From NCBI GenBank assembly GCA_003255025.1, contig QANY01011423.1:950788-1014787 (forward strand): 64,000 nucleotides of DNA, given 5' to 3'. Positions within the stretch are counted from its first letter, which is position 1. Every line of letters begins with the position of its first letter. The notes under the pieces were generated by a model. That model had not been told where the DNA came from. It saw only the letters and a program-made list of their open reading frames with translations, and searched no databases. This document shows, piece by piece, positions 11,728 through 23,122 of the stretch. Position numbers and translations under genes: made by a program. The stretch comes from Datisca glomerata. Lineage: Eukaryota > Streptophyta > Magnoliopsida > Cucurbitales > Datiscaceae.

Positions 11728-12190
11728 TCAAAATCTGTCAGGCATGACGAAGAAGGTTCCTTCCAGTATAAAAAATTCTTTGATTAATTTATTTAGAAAT
11801 TTAATTTTAAATATTGTATGTCCCAAAAGGTTCACAGTTAAAATTTGTCTCTTATCGTAACGTATTTTATTATATTTGTGAAAATTTATTTTTCCACATT
11901 TTTCATACCATTGAATTAATATTGCATTGAGGTCATGTTTCAACCCAACATCTTCTAAAATTTTATCCAATTCATCAATCCAGTCATTACTTAGATATTC
12001 ACATCTATTATGACCATAACTAATGGACGAGAATTTTGATCAAAAAACGGTTGCCCTGCCATTGAGCTTCTTGATTTTAAAAGAATTTTGGTTGAGTATT
12101 CTAGGCTCTACCTTTCCGTATTCTAGTAGGCCAGATTCCTCAAATTGCTTCATTGCAGAATCTTGGTATGATTTTCTGCAAAAGATTATA
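11728..12190 (-). pseudogene. Pararetrovirus ORF2 N-terminal part (copy A)
   Basis: An open piece of 80 codons (11728-11970) begins MDKILEDVGLKHDLNAILIQW, clearly related to residues about 80-100 of the copy B piece at 7645-7989. The upstream part to about 12190 is frameshifted. No motif of known function. Confidence 0.5.
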
Positions 12191-12240
12191 AGTAAGGGAG
12201 TCAAGAATTTAATTATTGATAAATTAAATGTTGAAATCTA

Positions 12241-12860
12241 AATTTCTAAAAATAGATTGTTACATGGTAAAACTCTGTTCGGAAGTAATGTAAAAACATG
12301 TTTTACAAATTTGTAATTAATTAAAAAATTGTATGATTTGATCAATTGTTTTAATAATGGAATAACAAAATTTAAATCTTGGAAATCTAATTTTAGATTG
12401 AAACAATTTGATTATTCTTACAAAGATAACTAACTGTTTTACTTTATTATCTTGAAAAATAATTAAAAGTGTTTTTAGTATTGTTTAACATATTTAGAAA
12501 TAATAATATTACTCATGCAAACAATCGATATATGCATAAAATTAAAAAAATAGCGAATTGGTTAAAAATTCTATTTATTGTACTTGGATCAAATGACATT
12601 ATTTTTCATTTATAACTACCAAATGTAATTTTGTATTTATTAATTTCATTTAGCTGGTTTGGACAAAATCCAAATCTTGTGTCAAACTTAGAAATTTCAA
12701 CATCTCCAATCTGTTGATTAAGTCCTTTTATTTGGTATTCTATTCTGAAACATTAATTGCTAAACGAGGAACTATTCGTTCAAAGATTTTAATTTGATTT
12801 TGAAGAGTAGAATTTTGAAGTTGTTCTTCAATTCTTTTGAATTTCAATTCTTCATGTAGA
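12241..12860 (-). pseudogene. Pararetrovirus RT remnant (copy A)
   Basis: Follows copy C RT at nucleotide level: agattgaaacaatttgat (near 12402) against agattgaaataatctaat, and the caaacaatcga (near 12519) that lies beside the YIDD codons in copy C. The YIDD codons are destroyed. At about 12320 the sequence jumps past the RNase H core, at the same point as copy B. Confidence 0.6.
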
Positions 12861-12945
12861 AAACACAATTATTTTTCTTTACAAGAAATCAAATTTATGG
12901 ATTTAAAAAATAGAATTTTGTTTAAGTGTTTTCAATTTCTCATTG

Positions 12946-13131
12946 TCAGAAAAATAAAAAAAATTTAAATTTAACAGTTTCATCTATGAGATAAGTAATT
13001 ATCTCATCATGCTCTATGGTAAAATGATACAACAGAGAAGTGAATGGTAAACCCAAGATGATTTTATCTATCATATTTTTCACTAAGATAAATGATGTTT
13101 TAAAGCATACATTGTCTTGGTAAATATGCAC
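12946..13131 (-). pseudogene. Pararetrovirus protease region (copy A)
   Basis: A 61-codon open piece with DNVCFKTSFILVKNM followed by a hydrophobic GLPFTSLLYHF segment. Position between coat and RT and the match to copy B (8637-8969) support a retropepsin-type aspartic protease region. The active-site triad is not intact in this fragment. Confidence 0.5.
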
Positions 13132-13658
13132 TTGGTTGGAACTAGTCCGTCTTTCTTAGAATTCAAATCTACTATTGAATCAACAAGAGTCATTACTGTG
13201 AAATCAAAATCTTGAATAATTATTCTGACTATTATGTGCCAGTTCTTGACTTTGATATGATTAAGGATTTGGATGAAATTATCATCATCTTGATTTTTGA
13301 CAGTAAGTTCTTCAACCTCATTATCAGAAAATAGGATTTTACTAGGTTCTCGTAGTTCACTTAATTCATGAATATTAATTAAACTCTCTATTTTTAAAAA
13401 GTTTAATTCTTTTGTTATTTCTGAGTTAGAATTTTTTAATTCTTTTATTTCAATTTTAATATTTTTGTTTTTTTGAAGTTCCTAAATGGCAACTTTTTTT
13501 GTCCTTTCATTTAACCTAATTGAATTTTCTAAGGGTTTGCGAAAGACTTGTAGTATTAGTATTGTTATACTTAGAATTTTCTTTCTTCAGAATTAATTTC
13601 TTAAGTCTTTCAAGGTATTCTTGTTTTAATTTTGAATTTTCAGTTTTATTAGTTAAAT

Positions 13659-14640
13659 CTAACAAGAGGTTTTCTTTTTCTCATTTTTATTCAAAACATT
13701 AATTTTTCGACAATAACTATCCCTACACCCCATTGAGATGTTAGGAGAATCACTATTATAATTTGAAGAGTTAGATTTAGAAGATTCAAATTCTCCCGAA
13801 TCTCCATTACTACTGTCATAATATTTTATTGACTCTATGATTCTAAATAATTTTTGTTTATCTTCATCAAAGATTTTTAATTGATTAATTTTATTTTTTG
13901 ACTTGAAAAGTGTTATAAAGATGATCAATTGGGCCACATTTAAAATACTTAATTTACTTTTATCAATAATTTTTTTATTAAATTTTCTTCTAGAATCTTT
14001 TGTTAAAATTTTCATTTTTTGAAAAATTTTGATCAAAATTTTTATTTCTACTTTTGCGGTATTGTCTCCTATAATGCTTGTGATTCCTTCTAGGGCTCCA
14101 ATGAAATTTTTTTCCATTTTTTTGGAAGGAGCAATGGCGGGTAAACCATATTGCTCGCATAAATTTTCTAATTCATAGTTGCCAGCTTTATTTTATTTTT
14201 TAGTTTGTTTGTTAATTTTCATATCTATACACATTCTAAGACCTTCTTTTTGTATTGTAGTAATTCCTAGGCCATTACTAAGGATGCCCTAATTTTATGG
14301 ACAAACAAATTGGATAGGCCATTGATACATTTTTCTTTCCAAAATGATTGATTATTATCATCCCTTGTCATTACTCTGGACAAAAATATATTTTTGTACC
14401 AATTAAAATCACTTAGGGTTTGGCACCTAAGATTGGTCAATTGATCATGGATTCATGAAGTAACATTACTTGGCGTTCCAATGAAGTATTCAATTATTGT
14501 GTAAAGAAGTGTATTGATGGTATCATGAATTGTATCATGATCTTTTCTAATAATCGGTGTTCCTTTTGTGTGACATGTTTTTCCTACCAGGAATGAAGCA
14601 TTCATGTGAATCCTATGACTAAAAGATTTATAACCTCATT
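13659..14640 (-). pseudogene. Pararetrovirus coat protein region (copy A)
   Basis: The minus strand between about 14640 and 14280 contains the tryptophan-, lysine- and asparagine-rich stretch expected for a caulimovirid coat core. The open frame at 13659-14117 (152 codons) is lysine-rich at the N side, then acidic and serine-rich (SSNGDSGEFESS), and ends near a cysteine pair, which may be the remnant of a CCHC zinc knuckle (CRDSYCRK). Stops separate the pieces. Assignment rests mainly on position between linker and protease. Confidence 0.5.
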
Positions 14641-14736
14641 ATGAAGTAAATTGTGTGTGGTAATGTAGCTGTCGGCTACCACCACCATGTGCTACAATTT
14701 ATTGAGAACTCTCTGCTCAGAAAGTCCATCAATGTT

Positions 14737-15660
14737 TCATTTGTACAATTTCTCTATAGAAACAGAAAATTGATTAACTAAAGAATTTTCAAAAATTTGG
14801 ATATCAGGAGGAATAGGCTTTTTAGGCCATTTCCATTCTAAATTAGTAATTTCTAAATTTCTAAATGATTCTTCAATATTATTAATGATTGAAAATTCAC
14901 TAACTGTGGAAGGTTCATAGGTGGATTCTAACTTATGTCTCTCTGAATCTGAATTATTGTGTGGATTAATTAGCTTCAATTCTTGAGCTATATTACCAAT
15001 AATTTTTTAAAATTTAGTTTCAAATTCTGAACTACTGTCTTGGTAATCAATTTTTAATTCTTTAAGCAATTCATTAAGAAATTTTTCATGTCTAATTTTA
15101 ACTTTTGATCTACTATCTTGGTTAATAACCTTAACAGAGAAAAATGGTAACGATTTAATTGATTTATTCTTTATTTCTTGAAGCATACTATCAATTTTTT
15201 TATTAAGAGGAACAATATTCAAAGTGATTTTATCTGAAAGATTTATTAAGGACTTTTCTTCTAGGGATTCATTAGATTAAGGTTCATGAAGATCATCAAC
15301 CTTATTTTCAATTTTGTCTAATTGTTTTCCTATCGTGATTAGACTTTTATTGGTGTAATTGAGTTGTTCAGCTAATTTTTTATTGGGTTGTTCTTCCTTT
15401 GAAATTTTAAAAGGAAAAGCAGTGATTAAAGAATTTTTTTGATTAATAATAATTTTTAGGTGGTGGATGATTAGGAGACACTACATTGGATTCCTTGACC
15501 CATTTAGATTTGGAAATTACATTAATATTTTTCTCATAAATACCCTCGATATAATCAATGAAGAATATGTCAACTCTAAATTCTTGCATGAATGCATTCT
15601 ATTCAACAAGTATGATTTTTCTTTGATCCATAATCTTTGAACCTATTATGACTATTTAGA
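14737..15660 (-). pseudogene. Pararetrovirus ORF1 linker region (copy A)
   Basis: Includes open pieces at 14737-14979 (80 codons, with EWKWPKKPIPPD near residue 50) and 15007-15222 (71 codons, Lys-rich, coiled-coil-like). The part 15300-15660 is the reverse-oriented counterpart of 6290-6660 in copy D. No enzymatic motif is visible. Confidence 0.55.
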
Positions 15661-15699
15661 CTGGTTGGGTCATTATTGTGTTGAGCTAGACCTTCCTAA

Positions 15700-16290
15700 T
15701 CTGGTTTGTATTCTAAGCTCAAGGTTCCTAAATTTAGAACTAAAAGTTGAGGATTAACAGGAGGTAAGGTTCCTTGGAAATCTGTTTCTATGGGTCTTTC
15801 AGCTTTGTCAGATTATTCAGATTTATTTTCAAAGACTGACTGACAAACTTGTGAATTTGCAGTTATTCCTTTACGTCTTAAATTTATAATTTTTAAATAT
15901 TTTAATTATTATCCTAATGTTGGATCCTAAGATCTTAATCATTATTAACAGATGATCCAAAAAAGAAATTCCTAGGGGTACTAGACTGACTACACTCTCT
16001 AATTTGAGGATTAGAACTAGAAGATTGGAAATTAATTTTAACAGTACCATCCACGTGCTAGATATTATTAACATCTTTAATATGATATTTATTTTTATTA
16101 GAAGAAAGTAATTGATAAGTTTCATGCTATTCCCCAAGAGCATATATTTTTTCAATTATTTTTATATGATACTGAGGCTTGAAGAAAACAACAGGCCATG
16201 TTGATTTATAAATATTTTTATTAGAGATTTGGGTACATTCCATACCTTATTAGGTTCGCTCTTCTCCAACCTGCCTCTACAACCACTCTA
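15700..16290 (-). pseudogene. ORF1 N-terminus with movement protein core deleted (copy A)
   Basis: Compared with copy D (5440-6170), this minus-strand stretch follows the region before the movement-protein core, then jumps near 16060 directly to sequence after it (the TGGATGG-containing block at 6091 in copy D, seen here near 16047-16055). About 500 bp carrying the movement-protein core is missing. Remaining pieces contain stops. Confidence 0.55.
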
Positions 16291-16489
16291 CCCTCGAGAT
16301 TTACGTCTCTAAGAAATCTTACTGAGGTACCTGAAGCTAGCCAAATAGAAGTTGATACTCCAGTCACTGATAAAACAAGTCCACAGGCTATATATAAATA
16401 TTACACAGAAATAATCAATTATAAAAATAACCAGCCACTTGGGCGGAGAGTGAGATTATATAAAAGTAATTATTTACAAGAGTAATAAC

Positions 16490-16905
16490 CAACCATAAAG
16501 GCGGTGAAGAATAATAATTATGCAGATATTGAAGTATTAAATAGTAAAACACCTTACCGGGTCTGGCTCTGATACCAAAAGAGGTAAAATTGTGTATAAT
16601 TTAAGAAATTAAAGATTGAGTATTAAAGGTGCAAGAAAAAAAAGTAAAATTGTATTAAAAGGTAAGATTCAAAACTTATACAAACAGTAAAGTTTATTGG
16701 CAACAATAAACAAGATAACCAGCCATAAAGGCGGTGAAGAACAATAATTATGTTGATAATTAAGTAAACAATAAATACATCCTACCAAGTCTGGCTTTGA
16801 TACCAAAAGAGGAGGAATTACGATCATACTCTCCGCCCAGTAAACAGTAAATACACCGTACCAGGTTTGCCTTTGATACCAAAAGAGGTGAAATTGCATA
16901 TAATT
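16490..16905 (-). repeat. Three-fold repeat of the pararetrovirus PBS/leader block
   Basis: Primer sites occur at 16565-16577 (exact), 16793-16805 (TGGTATCAAAGCC) and 16869-16881 (diverged). The flanking text gataaccagccataaaggcggtgaagaa occurs near 16485 and again near 16707. A partial tandem duplication of the PBS and adjacent leader is the simplest reading. Confidence 0.65.
16565..16577 (-). other. Pararetrovirus tRNA-Met primer binding site, exact match
   Basis: The minus strand reads TGGTATCAGAGCC, identical to the caulimovirid tRNA-Met primer site. It is followed (lower coordinates) by leader sequence and then ORF1 of copy A. Two more diverged copies lie just upstream at 16793-16805 and 16869-16881. 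Confidence 0.85.
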
Positions 16906-18804
16906 TAAGAAATTAAAGACTGAGTATTAAGGTGCAAGAAAAATAGTAAAATTGTATTAAAGGGTAAGATTCAAAACTTACACAATTAAAGAAAATTAAT
17001 TGGCAACAATTAAATAGTGCTCCCACTCACTATTTAATGTTGAAGAAAAAGAAGAAGAGATTACAAAAGAGGAGAGGAAGAAGCTTTGTTTTCAAAACCA
17101 ATTTTTGCTCTTAAATAGTTAAGAGTGTAAAACAAGTTTTGAGGAACAAATGATAGGGGCTTCTTATTTATAACCAAGTAAAGTGGAGTTCACTGGGAAC
17201 CCATCACTTACTTGAACTATTCTATTATACAAAAGTGAAAATATTTTACATTTATACTTTTGTTTACTTTTGACTAGAAATAGTAAAAAGTATAAATGGT
17301 TGCCTAATTATTCGACAACTAGTATAATTATTACAAGAAACGAAAAATTACAACGATTCCTCGATAATTTTTATCTTGGTTTTCATGTCTTGATCGTTGC
17401 TTTATTCTGGTGTACCTATTATTATTGATCTTCGATGATTGCTATCTTGGACTTTTGTGTGTGGAAAGTCATTGCAACTATTACTTGTCTTTGAAGACTA
17501 TTATGACCTTTTTCATTATGCTCTACTGTCAGCATAATACATCTTCAAAATTATTTGATTCCTTGATTTATTCAAACATTGGAATTTTACCAAAGGTGAA
17601 TTATTCTTATATATTCATAATCACTGAGGTTGATATTATCGAATGGGTCTTGTGTATCCGGGAAGGGATCATAAGCCCACTGTGGAAGAACATGAACGTG
17701 TGATTTTCCATTCAATTGTTGAGGGGGAGCTTCGGACATTTGTTTCTTATCATTTTTAATTTGGTGATTCGACTCTATTAATGATTCAAAGTCAAAATCA
17801 GTATTGTCTTCCAGAGGAAGGAGCAGTTTTTGTATTAACCCTTGCTTTGATTTGGATTTAGTAGCCTTGGCCTCTCCTTTTGGAGAAGATTTTGATTTAG
17901 GCTTGGATTCTCGGGAAGAATTGGATGATTTGGTTGGCTTATTTGTCGGATTTGGCTATCTGGCTTCTTAAGTTTTAATGGGGCCATTGGAGGTGGTTTG
18001 ATTAATTTCAATTGTGGTTGAATATTTGCAAATTCAACATTGATGGCTGCATAGATTTTCAAAGTACTAAATTTGTCCAACCATCTAACGTACTATTGTC
18101 TAGTGAAAATTTCATCCTCGACTGAATACTGGCACTTAAGGATCCATGGGATTTTATATTTATTTATGAAGTAATTATTGGTGGAAAAGAAATTACAATT
18201 GTTGAGGGTTTGAATAATTTTCAAAACAAATTGAAATTCTGTTGAAGTTCAATATAGTCAAAATTGTTTGTCAAGCATCAATATAATCAAAATAATTGTA
18301 TTGTTTTTTTTTATTAAAAGGGGTTTTAATCCTGGAGGATGAATTTTTCATTCCTCCAAAGTTATTATTTTGAGGATGTAGAAGGAATGATAAATGATCT
18401 TTCCTTCTGTATCGATTATTAGACTGATGTTTACTGATTTTGTTTCTAAGAGAATGTCTCTATTGAAACTGAGATTTTTGCCCTTGTGTCCAAGGACAAA
18501 ATGGAAGTCTGGAAGAAAATGTTATTTCGCTATTTCAATGGAATTTTTAAATTAGTAAATAAGGGTTCAATGTGAAAAAGATTCTTACTGGGGGTCTTCC
18601 TGTAATATGGAGATAACCTCTTGTATTCTATGGTTGGTTGGTTGACCAATTATTGGTTGAATGGTTTAGAGACTGTAAATGGATCAAATTGGTTGACCAA
18701 TACAGATTGGTTGACCAATGCAGATTGGTAGTTAGGCTTGATAGACTCGAGTATTGTCATTTGGTTATTTCTTGGAGCACAAGACTCCTATTTGATTTGG
18801 GTCT
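16578..18804 (-). mobile_element. Endogenous pararetrovirus copy C, part 1 (ORF2 and intergenic region)
   Basis: Minus-strand continuation of the copy whose RT/RNase H lies at 34605-36779; the two halves are separated by the Ogre insertion. Contents: ORF2 remnants (18804-17700) and intergenic promoter region (17400-16900) leading to the repeated primer sites. The open piece at 17835-18080 (81 codons) is Pro/Lys/Gln-rich (LIKPPPMAPLKLKKPDSQ) and corresponds to the 10600-10700 area of copy A. Degenerate. Confidence 0.7.
17163..17172 (-). promoter_or_regulatory. TATA-like box of pararetrovirus intergenic promoter (copy C)
   Basis: The minus strand reads ttataaataa at the position equivalent to the boxes at 9832 and 7279, with the shared downstream ctatttaagagcaaaa (near 17105). 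Slightly diverged, so activity is doubtful. Confidence 0.45.
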
Positions 18805-20809
18805 TGTCGCAACGTGCCTGCAACGTGGAGCGGCGATTGAAAAATCATTTTTGAAAAAAATAATCAAATGATTGGTTTGGGAGTCATTTGTGTGTGGAAA
18901 AGGTATTAGCATCCCACAACACCCATTGTTAAAATGGTTACCCAAATTTAATCAAATGTAATCTTATTTGGTACATTTTGATCGTAAGAAGGAATAAAAT
19001 AATTGACCTTTAATGAGTGGTATAAAGACCATTGAATTTTTTTTTTATTTTTTATATATATTTTTAAAATCAAAGCATTATTAGAGTTACTATCGGTATC
19101 CCAAAAATAACTCTTCATCTCGGTATTTTGAGATTGGAATTCCAAAAATTCCAAAGTCCGTCATTAGATATTTTTAGTGAAAACTAAGTAATGAAATTAA
19201 CAAAATTTAAATCTAATTGTTATGGTTTTACTTTATGAACACTAATTCTGATGATAAAAAATGAAACAATAATCACATTACAATCATGATGGTATGACAA
19301 TAATACATAGATACATAAGAAGAGATAGCAATTATAAAGAAAAAAGAAAGAATAATGGAAAGAAAGGTTAAAGATGATAAAAATATATGATAAGTTTAAA
19401 AAGAATATGTAGGATGAAAATAAGAAAATAATATGTGAAAAAAGTAAAAAGATATATATATATATAAACAAAATAAATTAAAACAAACAAAAATATCTAC
19501 TAATAAAAGAAAATGGATAAATAAACAATAAAAAAAGGAAAAAGAAATAAAACACACAAAAGTGGGTGAGATCACCTCTGTTTTTTTTAAAGAATATATA
19601 TGTATAATTATTTAAAAAATTAATAATAAATTTTTATGTGTAAATAAATTAATCTATAAAAATGCTTAATTTCATACAAGATTGACATGACCATACTATT
19701 TTTTACTACATAGTCTGCGAAGTTACCATTTTTCATTTCTACTCTCATTGCTAATCAAATAGTAAGAGAATGATCATGGATGGTAAATAGTTCAAACGAA
19801 TGTCACTAAAAAAATCAATAAAACTTTCAAAATATAATATTTTTTTATTTGAGATATAAATATACTCTTTTTTATTTTAGACTACTTAGTGCACTATTTA
19901 TAATTTTTCCTTTCTTCATTCGTTGCTAGGAATGATCATGGATAGTAACTAGTTCAAACAAGTGTTACAAAAATGGTGAACAAAATTTAAATAAAATGAA
20001 GAAAAGACTTGTAAGAACATTAAAAATTTTAAAACTTAAATATTTGCATAATCTTGTATAGAGGTTTTACTCTCTATTTTATGCATTTTTATGTATGAAA
20101 AATTATCATACGAGATCTTTTCATCAAAATATACACTTTCAACCCACTAAGGAGTTGATTCACATTGAGTTAATTTGACACCCCTCAAAAGTTTTATCCT
20201 TATCCTTATTGATTAAGTTGATGGTAAAAACATCTAATTATCAAACTTGTAGAGAAATCAACAATGGATGAAAATAAAATTTAAGATTAAGAGTAGGAGA
20301 AATAATAAAGAAAGAACAAACAACTTATGTATAAAAAAGGAAATAAAAAATATCAACTATATGATTATGAAGAAGAGACAGGATGATGAAGAATAATGAA
20401 CATGATATATTGTAAGTTAAAGTGCAAGAAATTTAAACTACCTTAAGAAAAAAAAGTAGGAGAAGATGAAAGATGAATAGAAATAAAGACCCTCTTTTAA
20501 AAAATCTCTCCTATTTCCTCAAGACCTCTCTTTCTCTCTCTAAAATCCCCTCCATTTAAGTGAAGACATCTCCTCTATTTATAGGCAAACTTAGAGCTTC
20601 ACTTTTTATTGTCATTTTGCTCATTTTTTTTTTATTTTTTCAGTCTTTGACCTATCTCTTATCTCTTTAGCCCCTAGTCTATTTATCTATTTTAGACATT
20701 GGGTTTTTTTTTTCAAAAAAAAATCATACACATATTAGACTAATACATGAATTAATAAACAAAGCGTGTATTTTTAAAATATTAGACCAAACTAAATACG
20801 GTGTTTATA
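18805..20809 (-). repeat. 3' LTR of the Ogre-like element
   Basis: 2005 bp, matching 32443-34604. It begins (plus strand) tgtcgcaacgtgcc and ends ggtgtttata; the partner begins tgccgcaacgtgcc and ends ggtgtctaca. This copy lacks about 100 bp near its left end that the partner has (roughly 32495-32590). A minus-strand TATA box ctataaatag is at 20575-20584. The terminal CA has mutated to TA. Confidence 0.85.
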
Positions 20810-20810
20810 A

Positions 20811-20823
20811 CTGCCCCCTTTGT
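20811..20823 (-). other. Polypurine tract of the Ogre-like element
   Basis: The minus strand reads caaagggggcag immediately before the 3' LTR, one base away from its start. This is the expected plus-strand priming site for an LTR retrotransposon read on this strand. Confidence 0.75.
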
Positions 20824-20892
20824 TCACACTTCTAAATTTAGAAGGTGTACAAATGTGTAGATAAGTATTTTGATCGGTATGGGGAGAATAGA

Positions 20893-21292
20893 AACCTCGA
20901 CTGATTCGGGTTCTATGAAATGAGAGATTTATGAAATGGACTTGGATTGACACAGGCTTTGACCTCGACTCAATTCAGGTTTGATTTAACTAAATTAATT
21001 GAAAAGGACCAGGCGCTGACACCGGCTTCGACCACGACAAAGTCGGGTTCGATTTAACCATATTGATTGAAATAGACCAAGTGCCGACACCGGGCTTCGA
21101 CCATGACAAAGTCAGGTTCGATTTAACCAGAGATAAAGAAACGACGTGAACCTGGATAGACAGAGGCTTTGACCTCGACTCGATGCAGGTTCAATTTAAC
21201 CAAAGATATTGAAGGAAAATGAACCTCGATAGAAGTAGGCTTCGACCTCGTCTCAATTCAGGTTTAATTTAACCGAGATATTGAAATTATAT
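20893..21292 (-). repeat. Tandem repeats in the Ogre 3' non-coding region
   Basis: About five diverged units of roughly 68-75 bp, each containing a version of ggcttcgacc(t/a)cga(c) followed by caggttcgatttaacc. Clear unit starts are near 20940, 21009, 21077, 21150 and 21220. Tandem repeats between the coding region and 3' LTR are common in Ogre-type elements and can seed satellites. Confidence 0.7.
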
Positions 21293-21299
21293 TTGATCT

Positions 21300-22580
21300 T
21301 ATTTTTACAAGTTTCATATAGTACAAGAGCTAGACTAATGCAGGCTCTAAATGTTGGAAAGTCATGTGTGGATTTTGAAAGAATATCCTTAAATGATTCA
21401 GACACTTGAATTGCATCAAAACTGTTCAATGTGATGCATGTCTATGCATTGTAATTCTTGAATATAAATGCAAAGTAGTGATTTTGAGTGCATAGATGCT
21501 ATGCATGACTGTGAACATTTGTAAGAAAATTATGTGATGATTTTTTGAAAGTTGACTAATGTAGCTATATCCTTCACCCTTCAAAATAATCACTTGGCCT
21601 AGGGTTATGGACCGCAATGAAGTATCGAGCATACTTTTAAGAAAATGATACATCCTTATTCATTGGTTTATGCCCTAGTATTCGGCTTCACGTCGATGAT
21701 GAAGAAAATGAATAATTTCTCCATATTTTGCAATCCTCCAATCGTGTTTTAGCCTTCGTCATGTGCATACCGACTTTTCTAATGGTGATTTTTCAGATTT
21801 CATCTCACATTCAAACCACTCTACTCAATTTCTTTCATTTTCTTCATTTTTTTCAATCAAATAGCTTTCACCTAACCAAATTTATGTTTCTGAGTTATTA
21901 CAAGAGTAATTAATTATATTTTTACTTGCCTTGGAATCAAGCGGAATAAGAAATAGTGGAAATAACGGGAAGATGAAGTATATATATATTTGTCAACTGG
22001 AAAAAAGGCTCTACATTGATGATGGATGATGTTTACAAACAAGGATTTAAAAAAATTATAGAATAAGAATTTCTCTAGTTTCGAGACAGTTCTTTGAAAA
22101 CTCTTTTTTTTTGTCCAACTTTGCCTTTCCCATACTTAGAGGTGTCAAACGAAGTACTTCTTGACTGCGTCAGAATTAACTATATGTGGTAAATCGTCTC
22201 CATCCATGTTTGTTAGCATAAGAGCTCCTCTTGAGAAGGCCTTCTTGACAATGAAAGGTCCTTCCTAATTCGGGGTCCACTTCACACGGTGATCCTTTTG
22301 ATATGGAAGTATATTTTTCAACACCAAATCTCCTTCTCAAAAACATCGGGGACGAAACTTTTTATCATATGCATGCATCATTTTTCTTTGATATAATTAT
22401 CCTCTACATAATGCAGTCAATAATTTTTCCTCGATGAAATTCAGTTGCTCATATCATGTTTGTACCTACTCCGCTTCTTCTAATTTTCCCTCTATTAAGA
22501 CTTTGAGAGAGGGAATTTCCACCTTGATTGGAAAGACCGCTTACATGTCATATACCAAAAAGAACGGTGTTGCCCCAGTT
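21300..22580 (-). other. Ogre region between repeats and integrase end
   Basis: About 22140-22580 continues the C-terminal part of the integrase polyprotein on the minus strand in broken frames. About 21300-22130 holds no domain that I recognise and is probably the non-coding 3' part of the element. Confidence 0.45.
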
Positions 22581-22585
22581 GATAT

Positions 22586-23122
22586 TCAGACTGATGTGTG
22601 GTATCCATGTAGAACGAAAAGGAGCATCTCATGCCAATCCTTATAAACCTCTATCATCTTCTCTATGATCTTTTTTATGTTCTTATTGGCTGCTTCCACT
22701 ACTCTGTTTATCTTCGAACGATAAGGAGATAAATTATGATGCTCTATTTTAAACTGCTCACATAATTCTGTCATCATCTTGTTGGTTAAATTTGTCCTAT
22801 TATTTGTGATGATCCTTTCAGGTAGACTATATCGGCAAATTATTTCATTTTTAATGAACTTAACAAACGCACTTCTGGTTACACTCGAATAAGAACTCGC
22901 CTCACCTCATTTGGTAAAATAATCTAAAAATATCAAAATGAAACGATGCTCGTTAGAGGCTTTTGGTGTGATGAGACCAATGACGTCCATACCCCACATA
23001 GAGAACAACCAAGGTACGACCATGACATGTAAAAGGGATGCGGGTACATGTATTTTATCCGCATAAATTTGACATTTATGACATTTCTTGACATACTTGA
23101 TGCAGTCAGATTCTAGAGTCAA
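22586..23122 (-). pseudogene. Ogre integrase remnant
   Basis: Two open pieces. 22907-23122 carries the zinc-binding CHKCQ part and the start of the catalytic core (GMDVIGLITPKASN with the first Asp, and LDYFTK). 22586-22777 carries the end of the core with the conserved Glu in VVEAANKNIKK. The intervening DNG motif has changed: the minus strand at 22798-22809 reads I-T-N-N, so the second catalytic Asp is Asn. The Trp usually following YFTK is a TGA stop. The integrase is therefore inactive on two counts. Confidence 0.8.

Larger units (their letters stand above)
9549..16577 (-). mobile_element. Endogenous pararetrovirus copy A, minus strand, near full order
   Basis: Read from 16577 down: PBS, leader (to about 16290), start of ORF1, linker (15660-14980), coat region (14980-13660), protease (13131-12946), RT remnant (12860-12250), end of RNase H (near 12200), ORF2 (about 12190-10336) and intergenic promoter (10060-9750). 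Large internal losses include most of the movement protein (junction near 16060) and the RNase H core. The order MP-CP-PR-RT-RH then a second ORF is that described for florendoviruses; family placement is by gene order and motif resemblance only. Many stops and frameshifts make it inactive. Confidence 0.75.

Noticed and set aside
19220..19471. 83-codon Phe/Tyr-rich minus-strand frame within an LTR
   Set aside because: AT-rich LTR composition gives such frames; nothing similar is open in the partner LTR.
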